In this document: positions 15,735-25,373 of the stretch, piece by piece
Layout of the letters: each line of letters opens with the position of its first letter
How positions within the stretch are numbered: position 1 is the first letter of the stretch
NCBI GenBank assembly: GCA_020637855.1
Contig: JACKJR010000002.1
Coordinates: 62,001-126,000, forward strand
Direction: 5' to 3'
Source: Rhodobiaceae bacterium
GTDB taxonomy: Bacteria > Pseudomonadota > Alphaproteobacteria > Rhizobiales > Tepidamorphaceae
DNA: 64,000 nt
Program-made: the position numbers and the translations under genes
Notes under the pieces: model-generated
Database searches by the model: none
Seen by the model: only the letters and a program-made list of their open reading frames with translations
What the model was told of the DNA's origin: nothing

Positions 15735-17057
15735 ATGACGACACCGGCCTCGACCTCCCCCGGCAGGGTTTTCTCCGCGCTCAAGGATGCCTTCCTCGCC
15801 GCCATTGTCGCATTGGCGCTTGCAGCTCCTATGCTCGGTTTCCAGGTTTTCGTCTCCGGAACCGAAATCCAGCTCGAGCCGCGCTGGTGGCTGGTGGGCT
15901 ATGCCACAGCGGCGGTTTTCGTCGGACGCCTGATCTTCCGCCTTGTCATGGGCGGCGACGGTCATATGCCGGTCGGGCAGAAGTGGTTCCGGCGCGCCGG
16001 CGGGCGGCCCTTGGGAACGCCGACATCGGGCGGACTTAAATTCATCGCAGTGGTTGCGCTGATTTTCGCCTTCGCCTTTCCCTTCCTGCCGTTCACCGAC
16101 CGATATATCCTCGATCTGGCCATTCTCGTCGTCACATACATCATGCTGGGCTGGGGACTGAACATCGTCGTCGGCCTCGCCGGCCTGCTCGATCTAGGTT
16201 ACGTCGCCTTCTATGCGGTCGGGGCCTATTCGTTCGCGCTGCTGGCGCAGCATTTTGACCTCGGCTTCTGGTTCGCATTGCCGATTGCCGGCATCCTCGC
16301 GGCCTTCTGGGGCATCATTCTCGGCTTCCCGGTCCTGCGGCTGCGGGGCGACTACCTTGCCATCGTCACGCTCGCCTTCGGTGAGATCATCCGTGTCATC
16401 CTGCTCAACTGGTATGATTTCACCAACGGTCCGGACGGCATTTCCGGCATCCCGCGCCCGACGCTCTTCGGCATTCCGTTCGACCGTAGCAGCGAAGGCT
16501 TCGCGGCCACCTTCGGACTGGATTACAGCTCCCAGCACCGGATCATCTTCCTCTACTATGTGATCCTGCTGATGGCGCTGTTCACCAACTTCGTGACCTT
16601 GCGCCTGCGCCGGCTGCCGATCGGCCGTGCCTGGGAAGCCTTGCGCGAGGACGAGATCGCCTGCCGTTCGCTCGGCATCAACACCACCAACACCAAGCTG
16701 ACGGCCTTCGCCATGGGCGCCATGTTCGGCGGCTTTGCCGGCTCGTTCTTCGCAACGCGGCAGGGATTCATCTCGCCGGAAAGCTTCACCTTCATCGAAT
16801 CCGCGCTGATCCTTGCAATCGTCGTTCTGGGCGGACTGGGATCGCAGATCGGCGTCGTGATCGCGGCCATCGTCATGATTGGCGGCTTCGAACTGTTCCG
16901 TGACCTTGAGCAGTACCGCATGCTGATCTTCGGCATTCTCATGGTCACGATCATGATCTGGCGTCCGCGCGGACTGATTTCCTCGCGCACGCCATCGGCA
17001 TTCCTGCACGAGCGAAAACAGATCTCGGCGGAAAACGTTTCGGAGGGCCACGGATGA
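15735..17057 (+). CDS. livM: Branched-chain amino acid ABC transporter permease LivM
   Basis: This 440-residue permease is longer than minimal LivM because of about 110 extra N-terminal residues carrying two or three hydrophobic helices, a form common in rhizobia. The core shows NIVVGLAGLLDLGYVAFYAVGAYS, LRGDYLAIVTLAFGEI and the cytoplasmic loop GRAWEALREDEIACRSLGIN. It pairs with LivH in the inner membrane. Its TGA overlaps the ATG of livG (ATGA), so the two are coupled. Confidence 0.93.
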   Translation: MTTPASTSPGRVFSALKDAFLAAIVALALAAPMLGFQVFVSGTEIQLEPRWWLVGYATAAVFVGRLIFRLVMGGDGHMPVGQKWFRRAGGRPLGTPTSGGLKFIAVVALIFAFAFPFLPFTDRYILDLAILVVTYIMLGWGLNIVVGLAGLLDLGYVAFYAVGAYSFALLAQHFDLGFWFALPIAGILAAFWGIILGFPVLRLRGDYLAIVTLAFGEIIRVILLNWYDFTNGPDGISGIPRPTLFGIPFDRSSEGFAATFGLDYSSQHRIIFLYYVILLMALFTNFVTLRLRRLPIGRAWEALREDEIACRSLGINTTNTKLTAFAMGAMFGGFAGSFFATRQGFISPESFTFIESALILAIVVLGGLGSQIGVVIAAIVMIGGFELFRDLEQYRMLIFGILMVTIMIWRPRGLISSRTPSAFLHERKQISAENVSEGHG

Positions 17058-18405
17058 TCCGCTCCGACGATGCCGTGCTGACGGTCGACCGTCTGACGAT
17101 GCGTTTCGGCGGCCTTGTCGCCGTCGACGACCTGTCCTTCTCGGCAATACGCAAGGACATCACCGCCATTATCGGCCCCAACGGCGCCGGCAAGACAACG
17201 GTGTTCAACTGCATCACCGGCTTCTACAAGCCGACGGAAGGCATGCTGACCCTGGCGCATACGTCCGGCGACACCTTCCTGCTGGAGCGCATGTTCGACT
17301 ACAAGATCGCGTCCACCGCCAAGGTGGCGCGCACCTTTCAGAACATCCGCCTCTTCGGCGGGATGACGGTGCTGGAAAACCTGCTGGTTGCCCAGCACAA
17401 CACGCTGATGCGCGCCTCCGGCTTCACCATCGCAGGTCTTCTGGGTTTGGGCGGCTTCCGCCGTGCCCAGCGCAAGTCCATCGACAAGGCCCGTGACTGG
17501 CTCGACCGCATCGGCCTGCTCGATCGCGCCGATGATCCGGCCTCCGACCTGCCATACGGCGCCCAGCGCCGGCTCGAGATCGCACGCGCCATGTGTACCG
17601 ATCCGGTCCTGTTGTGCCTCGACGAACCCGCCGCAGGCCTTAACCCGAAGGAATCGGCTGCCCTCAACAAGCTTCTGATCGACATCCGCGGCGACACCGA
17701 CACGTCGATCCTGCTGATCGAGCACGACATGAGCGTGGTGATGGAAATCTCCGACCATGTTGTCGTTCTCGACTACGGCAAGAAGATTTCAGACGGCACC
17801 GCGCTTCAGGTCCGCAACGATCCGGCAGTCATCGCCGCCTATCTCGGCGTCGAAGACGAGGAACTGGCCGGAATCGATGCCTCTGCGACTGGCAAGCCGA
17901 AGAGGAAGCGCGCGGCCGCCCGTGCAGCAGCACCGGCAAAGCCGAAAGCCGCTGCCGCAACAAAGCCGGAAAGAAAACCGCGCCCCAAGAAACCGACCGC
18001 CGCCGAGCTCAAGCGCGAGGATGCGGTAACCACGGCACGTCTCGCCAAGCTGCCCGAGGACGCAACAGCCCTCGACAAGGCCAATGCGGTCGGCCGCAAG
18101 CCGCGCTCGATACCCGCCCCGCGCAAGGAAGGTGCCGACGATCTGAAGCGCATCAAGGGCATCGGACCGGCAAACGAGAAGAAGCTCAACGACCTTGGCG
18201 TCTGGCATTTCGACCAGATCTCGGCATGGGATCGCCCGCAAATCCGCTGGGTGGGAACCTATCTGGCATTCCCCGGCAGAATCGACCGTGAGGATTGGGT
18301 CCGCCAGGCTCATACGCTTGCCGAAGGCCGCCAGACCGCCTTCTCGCGCCGGATTGCCAAGACTGGCGGCAAGCGCAAGGCAGCCGGGAAAAGCGGAGGC
18401 CGCTC

Positions 18406-18409
<4 letters not shown>
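17054..18409 (+). CDS. livG: LivG ATPase with C-terminal helix-hairpin-helix extension
   Basis: Residues 1 to about 275 are a standard LivG: Walker A GPNGAGKTT, Q-loop TFQNIRLFGGMTVLENLL, signature PYGAQRRLEIARAM, Walker B LLCLDEPAAGLNP and the H-loop LIEHDMSVVM. At 451 residues it is about 170 longer than usual. Residues about 275-355 are a Lys/Ala/Pro-rich flexible linker. Residues about 362-430 form a compact domain (DDLKRIKGIGPANEKKLNDLGV, then HFDQISAWD and GRIDREDWVRQA) of the helix-hairpin-helix type, also found at the ends of some rhizobial NuoE and ribosomal protein L21. It energises the liv importer; the tail's role is unknown. Its TGA overlaps the livF ATG. Confidence 0.92.
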
Positions 18410-19137
<728 letters not shown>

Positions 19138-19139
19138 AG

Positions 19140-19240
19140 CATGCTCCTGAAAAGCTGCAGTCTTTTCAGACACGAGTATGCGGCAGATAAAAGTGCGCAT
19201 ATTCCCGAAAAGTTGCAGACTTTTCGGACAAGAATATGCG
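19140..19240 (+). repeat. Two tandem 43-bp hairpin repeats after livF
   Basis: Copies at 19140-19182 and 19198-19240 share about 80 percent of bases. Each folds as a long hairpin: CATATTC...GAATATG outer arms and GAAAAG...CTTTTC inner arms around TTGCAGA (copy 2); copy 1 has matching changes. They start 3 bp after the livF stop and end 25 bp before the next gene. They may be mobile rhizobial-type palindromic repeats or mRNA-stability elements. Confidence 0.8.
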
Positions 19241-19265
19241 ACCAGGATTCAGGGAGATAATATCA

Positions 19266-19622
19266 ATGTCAGGTGTTCTTTATGAAGAATCTTCGATCTG
19301 GCTCTTCCTGCTGGTAACGGTTTTGCTCGGCGGCGGAGCGGCATGGCTGTCCGGCCGCGCGGTTGCTTTGACATGGCGGCCTTACTGGCAGGTGCTGTGG
19401 TATGTGCTGCTGCTGGCTTGCGCCGTTCGGTTCCTGCATTTCGCCCTGTTCGAGGGAACGCTGCTGAGCCTGAGGTATTACCTTGCAGACCTCGGCGTAC
19501 TCGTCATCTTCGGCACAATCGGGTTCCGCCTGACCCGCGTCTGGCAGATGACGACCCAGTATCCGTGGCTGTATGAACGGACAAACCCGTTTTTCTGGCG
19601 CAAACGCGAAGTCGAAGCCTGA
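19266..19622 (+). CDS. Small membrane protein of the liv operon (DUF6867-like)
   Basis: This 118-residue protein has three predicted membrane segments (about 10-30, 40-62 and 70-90), a KRE-rich end, and the segment WQMTTQYPWLYERTNPFFWRKR. I recognise it as the DUF6867-type protein usually found between livF and the binding-protein gene in Hyphomicrobiales. The start is the ATG at 19266, with GGGAG upstream; the frame is open 30 bp further up without RBS. Function unknown; its position suggests a link to the importer. Confidence 0.8.
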   Translation: MSGVLYEESSIWLFLLVTVLLGGGAAWLSGRAVALTWRPYWQVLWYVLLLACAVRFLHFALFEGTLLSLRYYLADLGVLVIFGTIGFRLTRVWQMTTQYPWLYERTNPFFWRKREVEA

Positions 19623-19919
19623 TCCGTTTGCCCCGGCATTCAAAACCATTGGAACCGGGAAATAATCCGTGCAATAAATTCGCCCGCACGAAGCGCTCGC
19701 TTTGTGCTTTCCGGTGTCGTGAAAATCCGGCCCGGACTCCTGTGAAGGGTCCGCGAAATCGGAGACATCACGAAACCGGCGCGAGGGAAGCGTTGAACGG
19801 AGCTGTCGGTTTGACCGGCGCAATACACCACTGCCTGTCAACACCAGACAATCTGTCATGCACCTGTCGGTCCGCCATGTCGGCGCGCCCGGCATTCAGT
19901 TAGGAGAGGAACTGATCAT

Positions 19920-21023
19920 ATGCATAAACTGATCTACGCCGGCCTCGGCGCGATTGCCGCAGCCACTGTGGCAACGGCAGCCTGGGCCGATGACATCATG
20001 GTGGCGACCGCTGGTCCGATGACCGGCCAGTACGCCTCCTTCGGTGAGCAGATGAAGAACGGCGCCGAGCTGGCAGTCGAGGAAATCAATGCTGCCGGCG
20101 GCGTCAATGGCAACATGCTGAAGCTGGCCGTGGGCGACGATGCCTGCGACCCCAAGCAGGCCGTTGCGGTTGCCAACAAGTTCGTTGGTGACGGTGTTGT
20201 CTTCGTTGCCGGCCACTTCTGTTCCGGCTCTTCGATTCCGGCCTCCGCGGTTTATGCCGAAGAAGGCATCGTCCAGATTTCTCCGGCTTCGACCAACCCG
20301 AAGCTGACCGACGAGCGTGCAGGCCCCGGCGTCTACCGCGTCTGCGGCCGTGACGATCAGCAGGGCGCCGTTGCCGGTGCCTACATTGCCGACAAGTTCG
20401 CCGGCAAGAAGGTCGCCATCATTCACGACAAGACGGCTTACGGCAAAGGCCTTGCCGACGAGACCAAGAAGGCGCTGAACGCAGCCGGCATGGAAGAGGC
20501 CATGTATGAGGCCTACACCGCCGGTGAAAAGGACTACACCGCGCTGGTTTCCAAGCTGAAGGCGGAAGGCATCGACGTGCTCTATGTCGGCGGCTACCAC
20601 ACCGAAGCCGGCCTGATCGTGCGCCAGATGCGCGAACAGGGCATGGACACCCAGCTCATCTCCGGCGACGCGCTCGTCACCGACGAGTACTGGGGCATCA
20701 CCGGTGAGGCCGGCGAAGGCACGCTGATGACGTTTGCTCCGGACCCGACGAAGTTCGCCGCCGCCAAGGAAGTGGTCGACAAGTTCAAGGCCAAGGGCAT
20801 CAATCCGGAAGGCTACACGCTGTACACCTATGCGGCGATGAAGATCTGGGCCGACGCTGCCAACGCAGCCGGCTCGACCGATCTTGAAGCCGTCACCGCG
20901 AAGCTGAACGGCACGAAGTACGAGACCGTGCTCGGCCCGATCGCCTTCGACGGCAAGGGCGACGTCACCGAAGCTTCCTACGTCTGGTACATCTGGAAGG
21001 ACGGCAAGTACGCCGAGATGTGA
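19920..21023 (+). CDS. livK: Branched-chain amino acid binding protein LivK
   Basis: This 367-residue periplasmic binding protein has a Sec signal peptide (about residues 1-23, cleaved after AWA) and the HAAT-family fold: IMVATAGPMTGQYASFGEQMKNGAELAVEEINAAGGVNG, then the substrate-site stretch PASAVYAEEGIVQISPASTNPKLT. Cysteines in DDACDP and GHFCSGSS are as in Leu/Ile/Val-binding proteins. It is preceded by GGAGAGG and by a 297-bp spacer, so it may have its own strong promoter as is usual for the binding protein. A good terminator follows at 21153. Confidence 0.94.
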   Translation: MHKLIYAGLGAIAAATVATAAWADDIMVATAGPMTGQYASFGEQMKNGAELAVEEINAAGGVNGNMLKLAVGDDACDPKQAVAVANKFVGDGVVFVAGHFCSGSSIPASAVYAEEGIVQISPASTNPKLTDERAGPGVYRVCGRDDQQGAVAGAYIADKFAGKKVAIIHDKTAYGKGLADETKKALNAAGMEEAMYEAYTAGEKDYTALVSKLKAEGIDVLYVGGYHTEAGLIVRQMREQGMDTQLISGDALVTDEYWGITGEAGEGTLMTFAPDPTKFAAAKEVVDKFKAKGINPEGYTLYTYAAMKIWADAANAAGSTDLEAVTAKLNGTKYETVLGPIAFDGKGDVTEASYVWYIWKDGKYAEM

Positions 21024-21047
21024 TCATCTCAAGGCGATAAAGGATCG

Positions 21048-21130
21048 TGCGAAAAAGTGGATACCGGTTTTTCGCGAAAACGATGCGACAACGAAAAGCT
21101 AGAGCAGGCGTTGAGTTCCATCAGAACACT
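21048..21130 (+). repeat. Rhizobial-type intergenic hairpin element
   Basis: The hairpin GCGAAAAA (21049-21056) with TTTTTCGC, loop GTGGATACCGG, is followed by a GAAAACGATGCGACAACGAAAAGC segment and then AGAGCA...TGCTCT arms. This layout matches a palindromic repeat scattered through Mesorhizobium- and Rhizobium-like genomes. It lies between livK and its terminator. Confidence 0.65.
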
Positions 21131-21152
21131 TGCTCTGGCCTGAAAGAACATG

Positions 21153-21180
21153 GAAGCCCGCGCCGCAAAGCGCGGGCTTC
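21153..21180 (+). terminator. Rho-independent terminator of the liv operon
   Basis: A 10-bp perfect GC-rich stem (21153-21162 with 21171-21180, GAAGCCCGCG type) with an 8-base loop is followed directly by TTTCG. It lies 129 bp after the livK stop. Confidence 0.85.
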
Positions 21181-21218
21181 TTTCGTATCGCGTCAGTGCC
21201 GGAAGACCGGAGCAATCG

Positions 21219-22460
21219 TCACGCTCCTGCATGGCCGGGCTCGACACCTTTCCGGCGCACGATCCAGAGAGCGGCGACCATCGAGATCCCGGCAATGAGG
21301 AAGGTGAGCCGCATCCCGTTTGAAATCGCGTCGGATGAAGCAGTCTCGAACGCGTCAGTCCCGACGGCAACCGCGAAGACGGCCCCCATACCCGCCGATC
21401 CGGCAATGAGCCCGAGATTCCGCGACAGACTGAGCAGACCGGAAACAACGCCGCGCTGTTGCGCCTGAACGCTCGCCATCATGTCGGTGTTATTGGCCGC
21501 CTGGAACAACTGATAGCCCGGCGTGAGGATCGCGATCGCCGCGACATAGCCGGCAACTCCAAAGGCTGGAGGGAACGCGGCCAGCGCCAGTGCGCCGGCC
21601 ATGAGTGCCGCTAGGCCGAGCGTAAGCACCGACCGCGCACTCCATGCGTCGACCAGCCGGCCGGACGGAACGCCGGCAAGGATCGATATGACCGGGCCGG
21701 CCGACATGACGAGACCCACCATCGCCTCGGGCAGTTTCAGCGCCAGCGCGAGATAGAACGGTCCGACCACCAGGGTCGTCATCATCACTGCGGCGACCAG
21801 CAGGTTGGCGAGCAGCTTCCGCGCAACGCCGGCATCGCGGATCGCTGAAAAGGAAATCATCGGCGATGCCGTTCCCGCCTCGCCGCGCGGCAGGACACGA
21901 AGCGCAAGGACCATCGACAGCACTCCCACCGGCACAAGGACGAGAAACACCGACCGCCAGCCCGACGCGCCAAGCAGGAACCCGCCAAGAGATGGGCCAA
22001 GCGCGGTCCCGACTGCGGACATGGTGCCAAGAAAGCCCATCATGCGACCGGTGCGCGCGCTCGTTGTCGTCTCGCGCATGAGCGGGATCGCCAGCGTCAT
22101 AAGGAACGCCGCTCCCGCGCCTTGCGCCATGCGTGCTGCGATCAGCATCCATAGCCCGGTCGCAAGACCGCAGATGGCGCTTGCTAGCGAGAACAGCAGC
22201 AGCCCCGCCGCCAATGCCTCGCGATACCCGAACCTGTCTCCCAGCCGCCCCGCGAGAATGGCCGTCAGGGTCAGGGCCGCCAGATAGGCGCCAACGACCC
22301 ACTGCACACGATAGAACGGTACATCGAAAGCCTGCGCGAGTGCTGGCAGGGCGATATTCGCGATACTTGTTCCAAGCGAAGCCAGCAGCATGGACAGGGA
22401 CAGACACAGGATCGCTGCCGGATTAGCCGTGCCCGGCTGGACTTTTCCATTCGGCTTCAT
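21219..22460 (-). CDS. MFS drug-efflux transporter (DHA2-like)
   Basis: This 413-residue protein has 12 or more membrane helices and MFS motifs: LAGRLGDRFGYREALAAG (motif A), RMAQGAGAAFLMTLAIPLMRE (motif B) and GPSLGGFLLGASGWRSVFLV (antiporter motif C). The family exports drugs or toxic organics using the proton gradient. The start is the ATG at 22460 (MKPNG) because AGGGAG lies 8 bases upstream. It is transcribed divergently from a MerR regulator; its promoter has the MerR layout (see 22497-22527), so it is the likely target of that regulator. Confidence 0.88.
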   Translation of the reverse strand: MKPNGKVQPGTANPAAILCLSLSMLLASLGTSIANIALPALAQAFDVPFYRVQWVVGAYLAALTLTAILAGRLGDRFGYREALAAGLLLFSLASAICGLATGLWMLIAARMAQGAGAAFLMTLAIPLMRETTTSARTGRMMGFLGTMSAVGTALGPSLGGFLLGASGWRSVFLVLVPVGVLSMVLALRVLPRGEAGTASPMISFSAIRDAGVARKLLANLLVAAVMMTTLVVGPFYLALALKLPEAMVGLVMSAGPVISILAGVPSGRLVDAWSARSVLTLGLAALMAGALALAAFPPAFGVAGYVAAIAILTPGYQLFQAANNTDMMASVQAQQRGVVSGLLSLSRNLGLIAGSAGMGAVFAVAVGTDAFETASSDAISNGMRLTFLIAGISMVAALWIVRRKGVEPGHAGA

Positions 22461-22496
22461 ATACGCGCTCCCTTGCAAAAATGACCTTGGGAAGCG

Positions 22497-22527
22497 ATGC
22501 TACAACTTCAAGTCAACTTGAGGTCAA
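22497..22527 (-). promoter_or_regulatory. MerR-type promoter/operator of the MFS gene
   Basis: Read leftwards, TTGACC (22527-22522) and TAGCAT (22502-22497) are separated by 19 bp, the over-long spacing typical of MerR-activated promoters. The spacer holds the dyad TCAAGT-CA-ACTTGA (22508-22521), close to a SoxR box. The -10 lies about 37 bp before the MFS ATG. Confidence 0.75.
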
Positions 22528-22529
22528 GC

Positions 22530-22967
22530 ATGAAACTGCTGGATATCGGGGAGCTGACCGCGCGTACCGGAATCCCCGCTTCGACGCTGCGCTATTACGA
22601 TGAAATCGGGCTGATCTCCTCGGTCGCCCGGCACGGGCTGCGAAGGCAGTTTCCACCCGAAACGCTATTGCAGCTCAAGCTGATCTCGATGGGCAAGTCA
22701 GCGGGGTTTTCCCTTGACGAGATCTCAGGGATGTTCGCCCCGGACGGACAGCCGGACCTGCCGCGCCCGGAATTGCACGAGCGGGCGGATCAACTGGACA
22801 GGCAGATCAAAGAACTGACCGCGTTGCGCGACACCCTGCGCCACGTTGCGGATTGTCCGGCACGCACGCATATGGAATGCCCGACGTTCAAGCGCCTCGT
22901 CGAACTCGCCGGCCGGCGCGCAGGAAAAGACGGAAGGAAGTCCCTGAACAAAAAAGAGCGGGCCTGA
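22530..22967 (+). CDS. MerR-family regulator of the MFS pump
   Basis: This 145-residue MerR protein has residues 1-65 as winged helix (DIGELTARTGIPASTLRYYDEIGL), a long helix (about 80-108) and the end CPARTHMEC with Cys109 and Cys117 (C-x7-C, the same spacing as CueR). It lacks the CueR Ser76-type residue and the four-cysteine SoxR cluster motif, so the signal is unclear: thiol, electrophile, metal or drug. I chose the ATG at 22530; an in-frame ATG at 22497 lies in the -10 of the divergent promoter. It is probably autoregulated through the same dyad, 7-22 bp upstream of its start. Confidence 0.85.
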   Translation: MKLLDIGELTARTGIPASTLRYYDEIGLISSVARHGLRRQFPPETLLQLKLISMGKSAGFSLDEISGMFAPDGQPDLPRPELHERADQLDRQIKELTALRDTLRHVADCPARTHMECPTFKRLVELAGRRAGKDGRKSLNKKERA

Positions 22968-23028
22968 TGGAGGCCGTAACCTGCTTTCAGCAGTTTACCG
23001 CGCCTCTCCCATCCGCCATGTTTGCCGC

Positions 23029-24009
23029 ATGAACAACGACCTTACCGATGTCGCCGGCCTTTCAGTCGGCAACGCCCATGACACTGAAGCCTTATCCGGC
23101 GTGACAGTCGTGATCTGTGAAGAGCCGTGCGTTGCCGCCTGCGATGTGCGAGGCGGCGGACCGGGAACGCGCGAGACGGACCTGCTCGCGCCCGAGATGA
23201 CCGTAGAGACGATCGACGCGATCGCCCTTTCCGGCGGCTCGGCGTTCGGCCTTGAGGCAGCGTCCGGTGTCATGTCCTGGCTCGCCGAACGCGGCCGCGG
23301 CTTTGCCGTCGGCGCGGCCAATGTTCCCATCGTGCCCGGCGCGATCCTGTTCGATCTGAATAACGGCGGCGACAAGACAAATGTGGCCGGCAGCCTCTAC
23401 CGCGATCTGGCCGTCAAAGCCTGCAATGCGGCAGGCAAACCGATCGCAGCCGGGTCCTCCGGTGCAGGTTACGGCGCGACAACGGCCACCCTGCGTGGCG
23501 GGCTTGGCAGTGCGTCCGCAAATTGCGGCAAATTCACCGTTGGCGCGCTTGCAGCCGTCAACGCGGCTGGTTCCGCGACCATCGGCGACACCGGGCATTT
23601 CTGGGCTGCGGCATACGAGCGCGACAGCGAATTCGGCGGACTGGGACTGCCGCGATCGGTTTCCCCGGACGCCCTGAACCCGCGCACCAAGGGCATGGCC
23701 GGTGCATCCACCACGATCTGTGTCGTGGCGACCGATGCCATGCTCACCAAGGTGCAGGCCCGCCGCATGGCGGTGATGGCACAGGATGGACTTGCCCGCG
23801 CGCTACACCCGGTTCACACACCGCTGGACGGCGACATCGTCTTCGCGGTCTCCACCGGCAAAGTGCCGCTCAATGATTCGCTGGCTGATCTGGTGGCGAT
23901 CGGAACGCAAGCCGCGCACTGCCTTGCGCGCGCCGTCGCCCGCGGCGTGTATGAAGCAGCGGTCGCGCCCTCCTCCATGCCGCCGGCATGGAAAACGCGT
24001 TTCGGCTGA
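23029..24009 (+). CDS. P1 (DmpA/S58) family self-processing peptidase
   Basis: This is a 326-residue Ntn-like hydrolase of the DmpA/peptidase family S58. It starts NDLTDVAGLSVGNAHD, has ALSGGSAFGLEAASGVM and the GSSGAGYGAT turn, and the self-cleavage region at residues 225-231 (GASTTIC) in which Thr228 or Thr229 is the likely nucleophile after autoproteolysis. Relatives release N-terminal D- or beta-amino acids from small peptides. No signal peptide. It is a single gene on its strand and its stop faces the DadA-like gene 6 bp away. Substrate unknown. Confidence 0.9.
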   Translation: MNNDLTDVAGLSVGNAHDTEALSGVTVVICEEPCVAACDVRGGGPGTRETDLLAPEMTVETIDAIALSGGSAFGLEAASGVMSWLAERGRGFAVGAANVPIVPGAILFDLNNGGDKTNVAGSLYRDLAVKACNAAGKPIAAGSSGAGYGATTATLRGGLGSASANCGKFTVGALAAVNAAGSATIGDTGHFWAAAYERDSEFGGLGLPRSVSPDALNPRTKGMAGASTTICVVATDAMLTKVQARRMAVMAQDGLARALHPVHTPLDGDIVFAVSTGKVPLNDSLADLVAIGTQAAHCLARAVARGVYEAAVAPSSMPPAWKTRFG

Positions 24010-24015
24010 GACGGA

Positions 24016-25266
24016 TCAGACGTAACGCGCCGGTGCGAAGACCCGCGGGTCGATGATCGTCTTTGCGCCGGACATCATCTGCGACAGCAAAAGTCCCGTC
24101 AGCGGCGCGAACGTGAGGCCCATATGCGCATGGCCGAAATCGAACCAAAGCCCCTCGTGACGTGGTGCCTTGCCGACAACGGGAAGTGAATCCGGCAGCG
24201 CTGGCCTGCGCCCCATCCAGGGTTCTTCGTCGAGACTTTCGCCAAGTGGGAACAGGCCTCGCGCATAAGGCTCGATCCGCTGCACCATGCGTTCGGAAAC
24301 CGGCGCATCGATTCCGGCAAGTTCGATACCCGATGTCATGCGGATACCGCGCGCCATCGGCGCCAGCACATATCCAACCGTGTCATCCACGACCGTCCGC
24401 GACAGCCCGGCATTGCCCTGCGGCGCGAAATGGCGGTGATAGCCGCGCTTCGGCTTGAGCGGGAAATCGTAGCCGAGGGATCGCAGCAGCTTCGCCGACC
24501 ACACGCCGGCGGCCATGATCACTTGTGTGCTGCGAAAAGGACCGGTGTCCGTCTCGATCCGCCAGCGGCCATCGACGGGTGCAACGGATACGACCTTGGC
24601 CTTTCGCAACTCCCCGCCGGCCTCGAGAAAAAGCTTCAGATAGGCCTGACTGACGGCAAAGGGATCGCTGACGGACGCATTTGCGCGCCAGTTGATCGCC
24701 CGTTTGAAAACGGGATTGAGAGATGGTTCGAGTTCGCATGCCTCGCGGGCGCTGAGCACGTCGAAATCAACCCCTGCCGAACGCGCGAAGTCGCGCTCCG
24801 CAGCGCTGGCGTTAAAATCCGCCTCGTTGCGGAACACAGCCAGCCAGCCGGTCTCCCACAACAAATGGCCTGCATCTGCCTCAGCCAGCAACTTGCGGTG
24901 CAAGCCAACCGTCTCACCCATGGCCGGCAGGGTGTCGCGCGCGGTCTGGTACAGGTTCTCCGGCGCGCTCGCACGCCAGAAAGCCGCAAGCCAGCTCAGA
25001 AATCCTGGAACGGCTTCCGCCCGATAACTGGCATAGGTCGTGCGGTTCAGCGCCAGCTTGAGAAGTTCCATCGGCGCGCGCGGCATGGCTGTCGGAACGT
25101 AGTGGCCGCCGCAAACGATCCCGGCATTGCCGAAGGACGTCAGCGATCCGGGCTCCACCGGATCAACCAGGGTCACCGAAAATCCAGCCCTCTGGGCAAA
25201 CAGCGCGGCGCAAATACCGACGACACCGCCGCCAATCACGGCCACATCGCCTGAAGTCTCGTTCAT
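24016..25266 (-). CDS. FAD-dependent D-amino acid dehydrogenase-like protein (DAO family)
   Basis: This 416-residue flavoprotein has an N-terminal dinucleotide fold (VAVIGGGVVGICAALFAQRAGFSVTLVD), SFGNAGIVCGGHYVPTAMP as in DadA, and the C-terminal FAD-closing region RPALPDSLPVVGKAPRHEGLWFDFGHAHMGLTFAPLTG. It oxidises an amino acid, most likely a D-amino acid or a hydroxyproline/sarcosine-like amine, at the membrane side. I placed the start at the ATG at 25266 (MNETSGDVAV); an in-frame extension of 89 residues upstream has no family match. The neighbouring P1 peptidase could release substrates for it, but they are convergent, so this is only a suggestion. Confidence 0.87.
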   Translation of the reverse strand: MNETSGDVAVIGGGVVGICAALFAQRAGFSVTLVDPVEPGSLTSFGNAGIVCGGHYVPTAMPRAPMELLKLALNRTTYASYRAEAVPGFLSWLAAFWRASAPENLYQTARDTLPAMGETVGLHRKLLAEADAGHLLWETGWLAVFRNEADFNASAAERDFARSAGVDFDVLSAREACELEPSLNPVFKRAINWRANASVSDPFAVSQAYLKLFLEAGGELRKAKVVSVAPVDGRWRIETDTGPFRSTQVIMAAGVWSAKLLRSLGYDFPLKPKRGYHRHFAPQGNAGLSRTVVDDTVGYVLAPMARGIRMTSGIELAGIDAPVSERMVQRIEPYARGLFPLGESLDEEPWMGRRPALPDSLPVVGKAPRHEGLWFDFGHAHMGLTFAPLTGLLLSQMMSGAKTIIDPRVFAPARYV

Positions 25267-25373
25267 CGTGGGTTCATCCCGGAAAGGCTTGAGTGGTGCT
25301 AACGTAGCGTCCGGAGTACCCGGCGCGCACGAAACGATGATTTTATTCGCTACCACACCGGAGGAATTTTGCC

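Noticed and set aside
22530..22967. Calling the regulator SoxR because of its operator
   Set aside because: The four-cysteine cluster motif of SoxR is absent; only C-x7-C is present.
24016..25266. P1 peptidase and DadA-like gene as one operon
   Set aside because: They converge on opposite strands, so they cannot be co-transcribed; any link is only metabolic.
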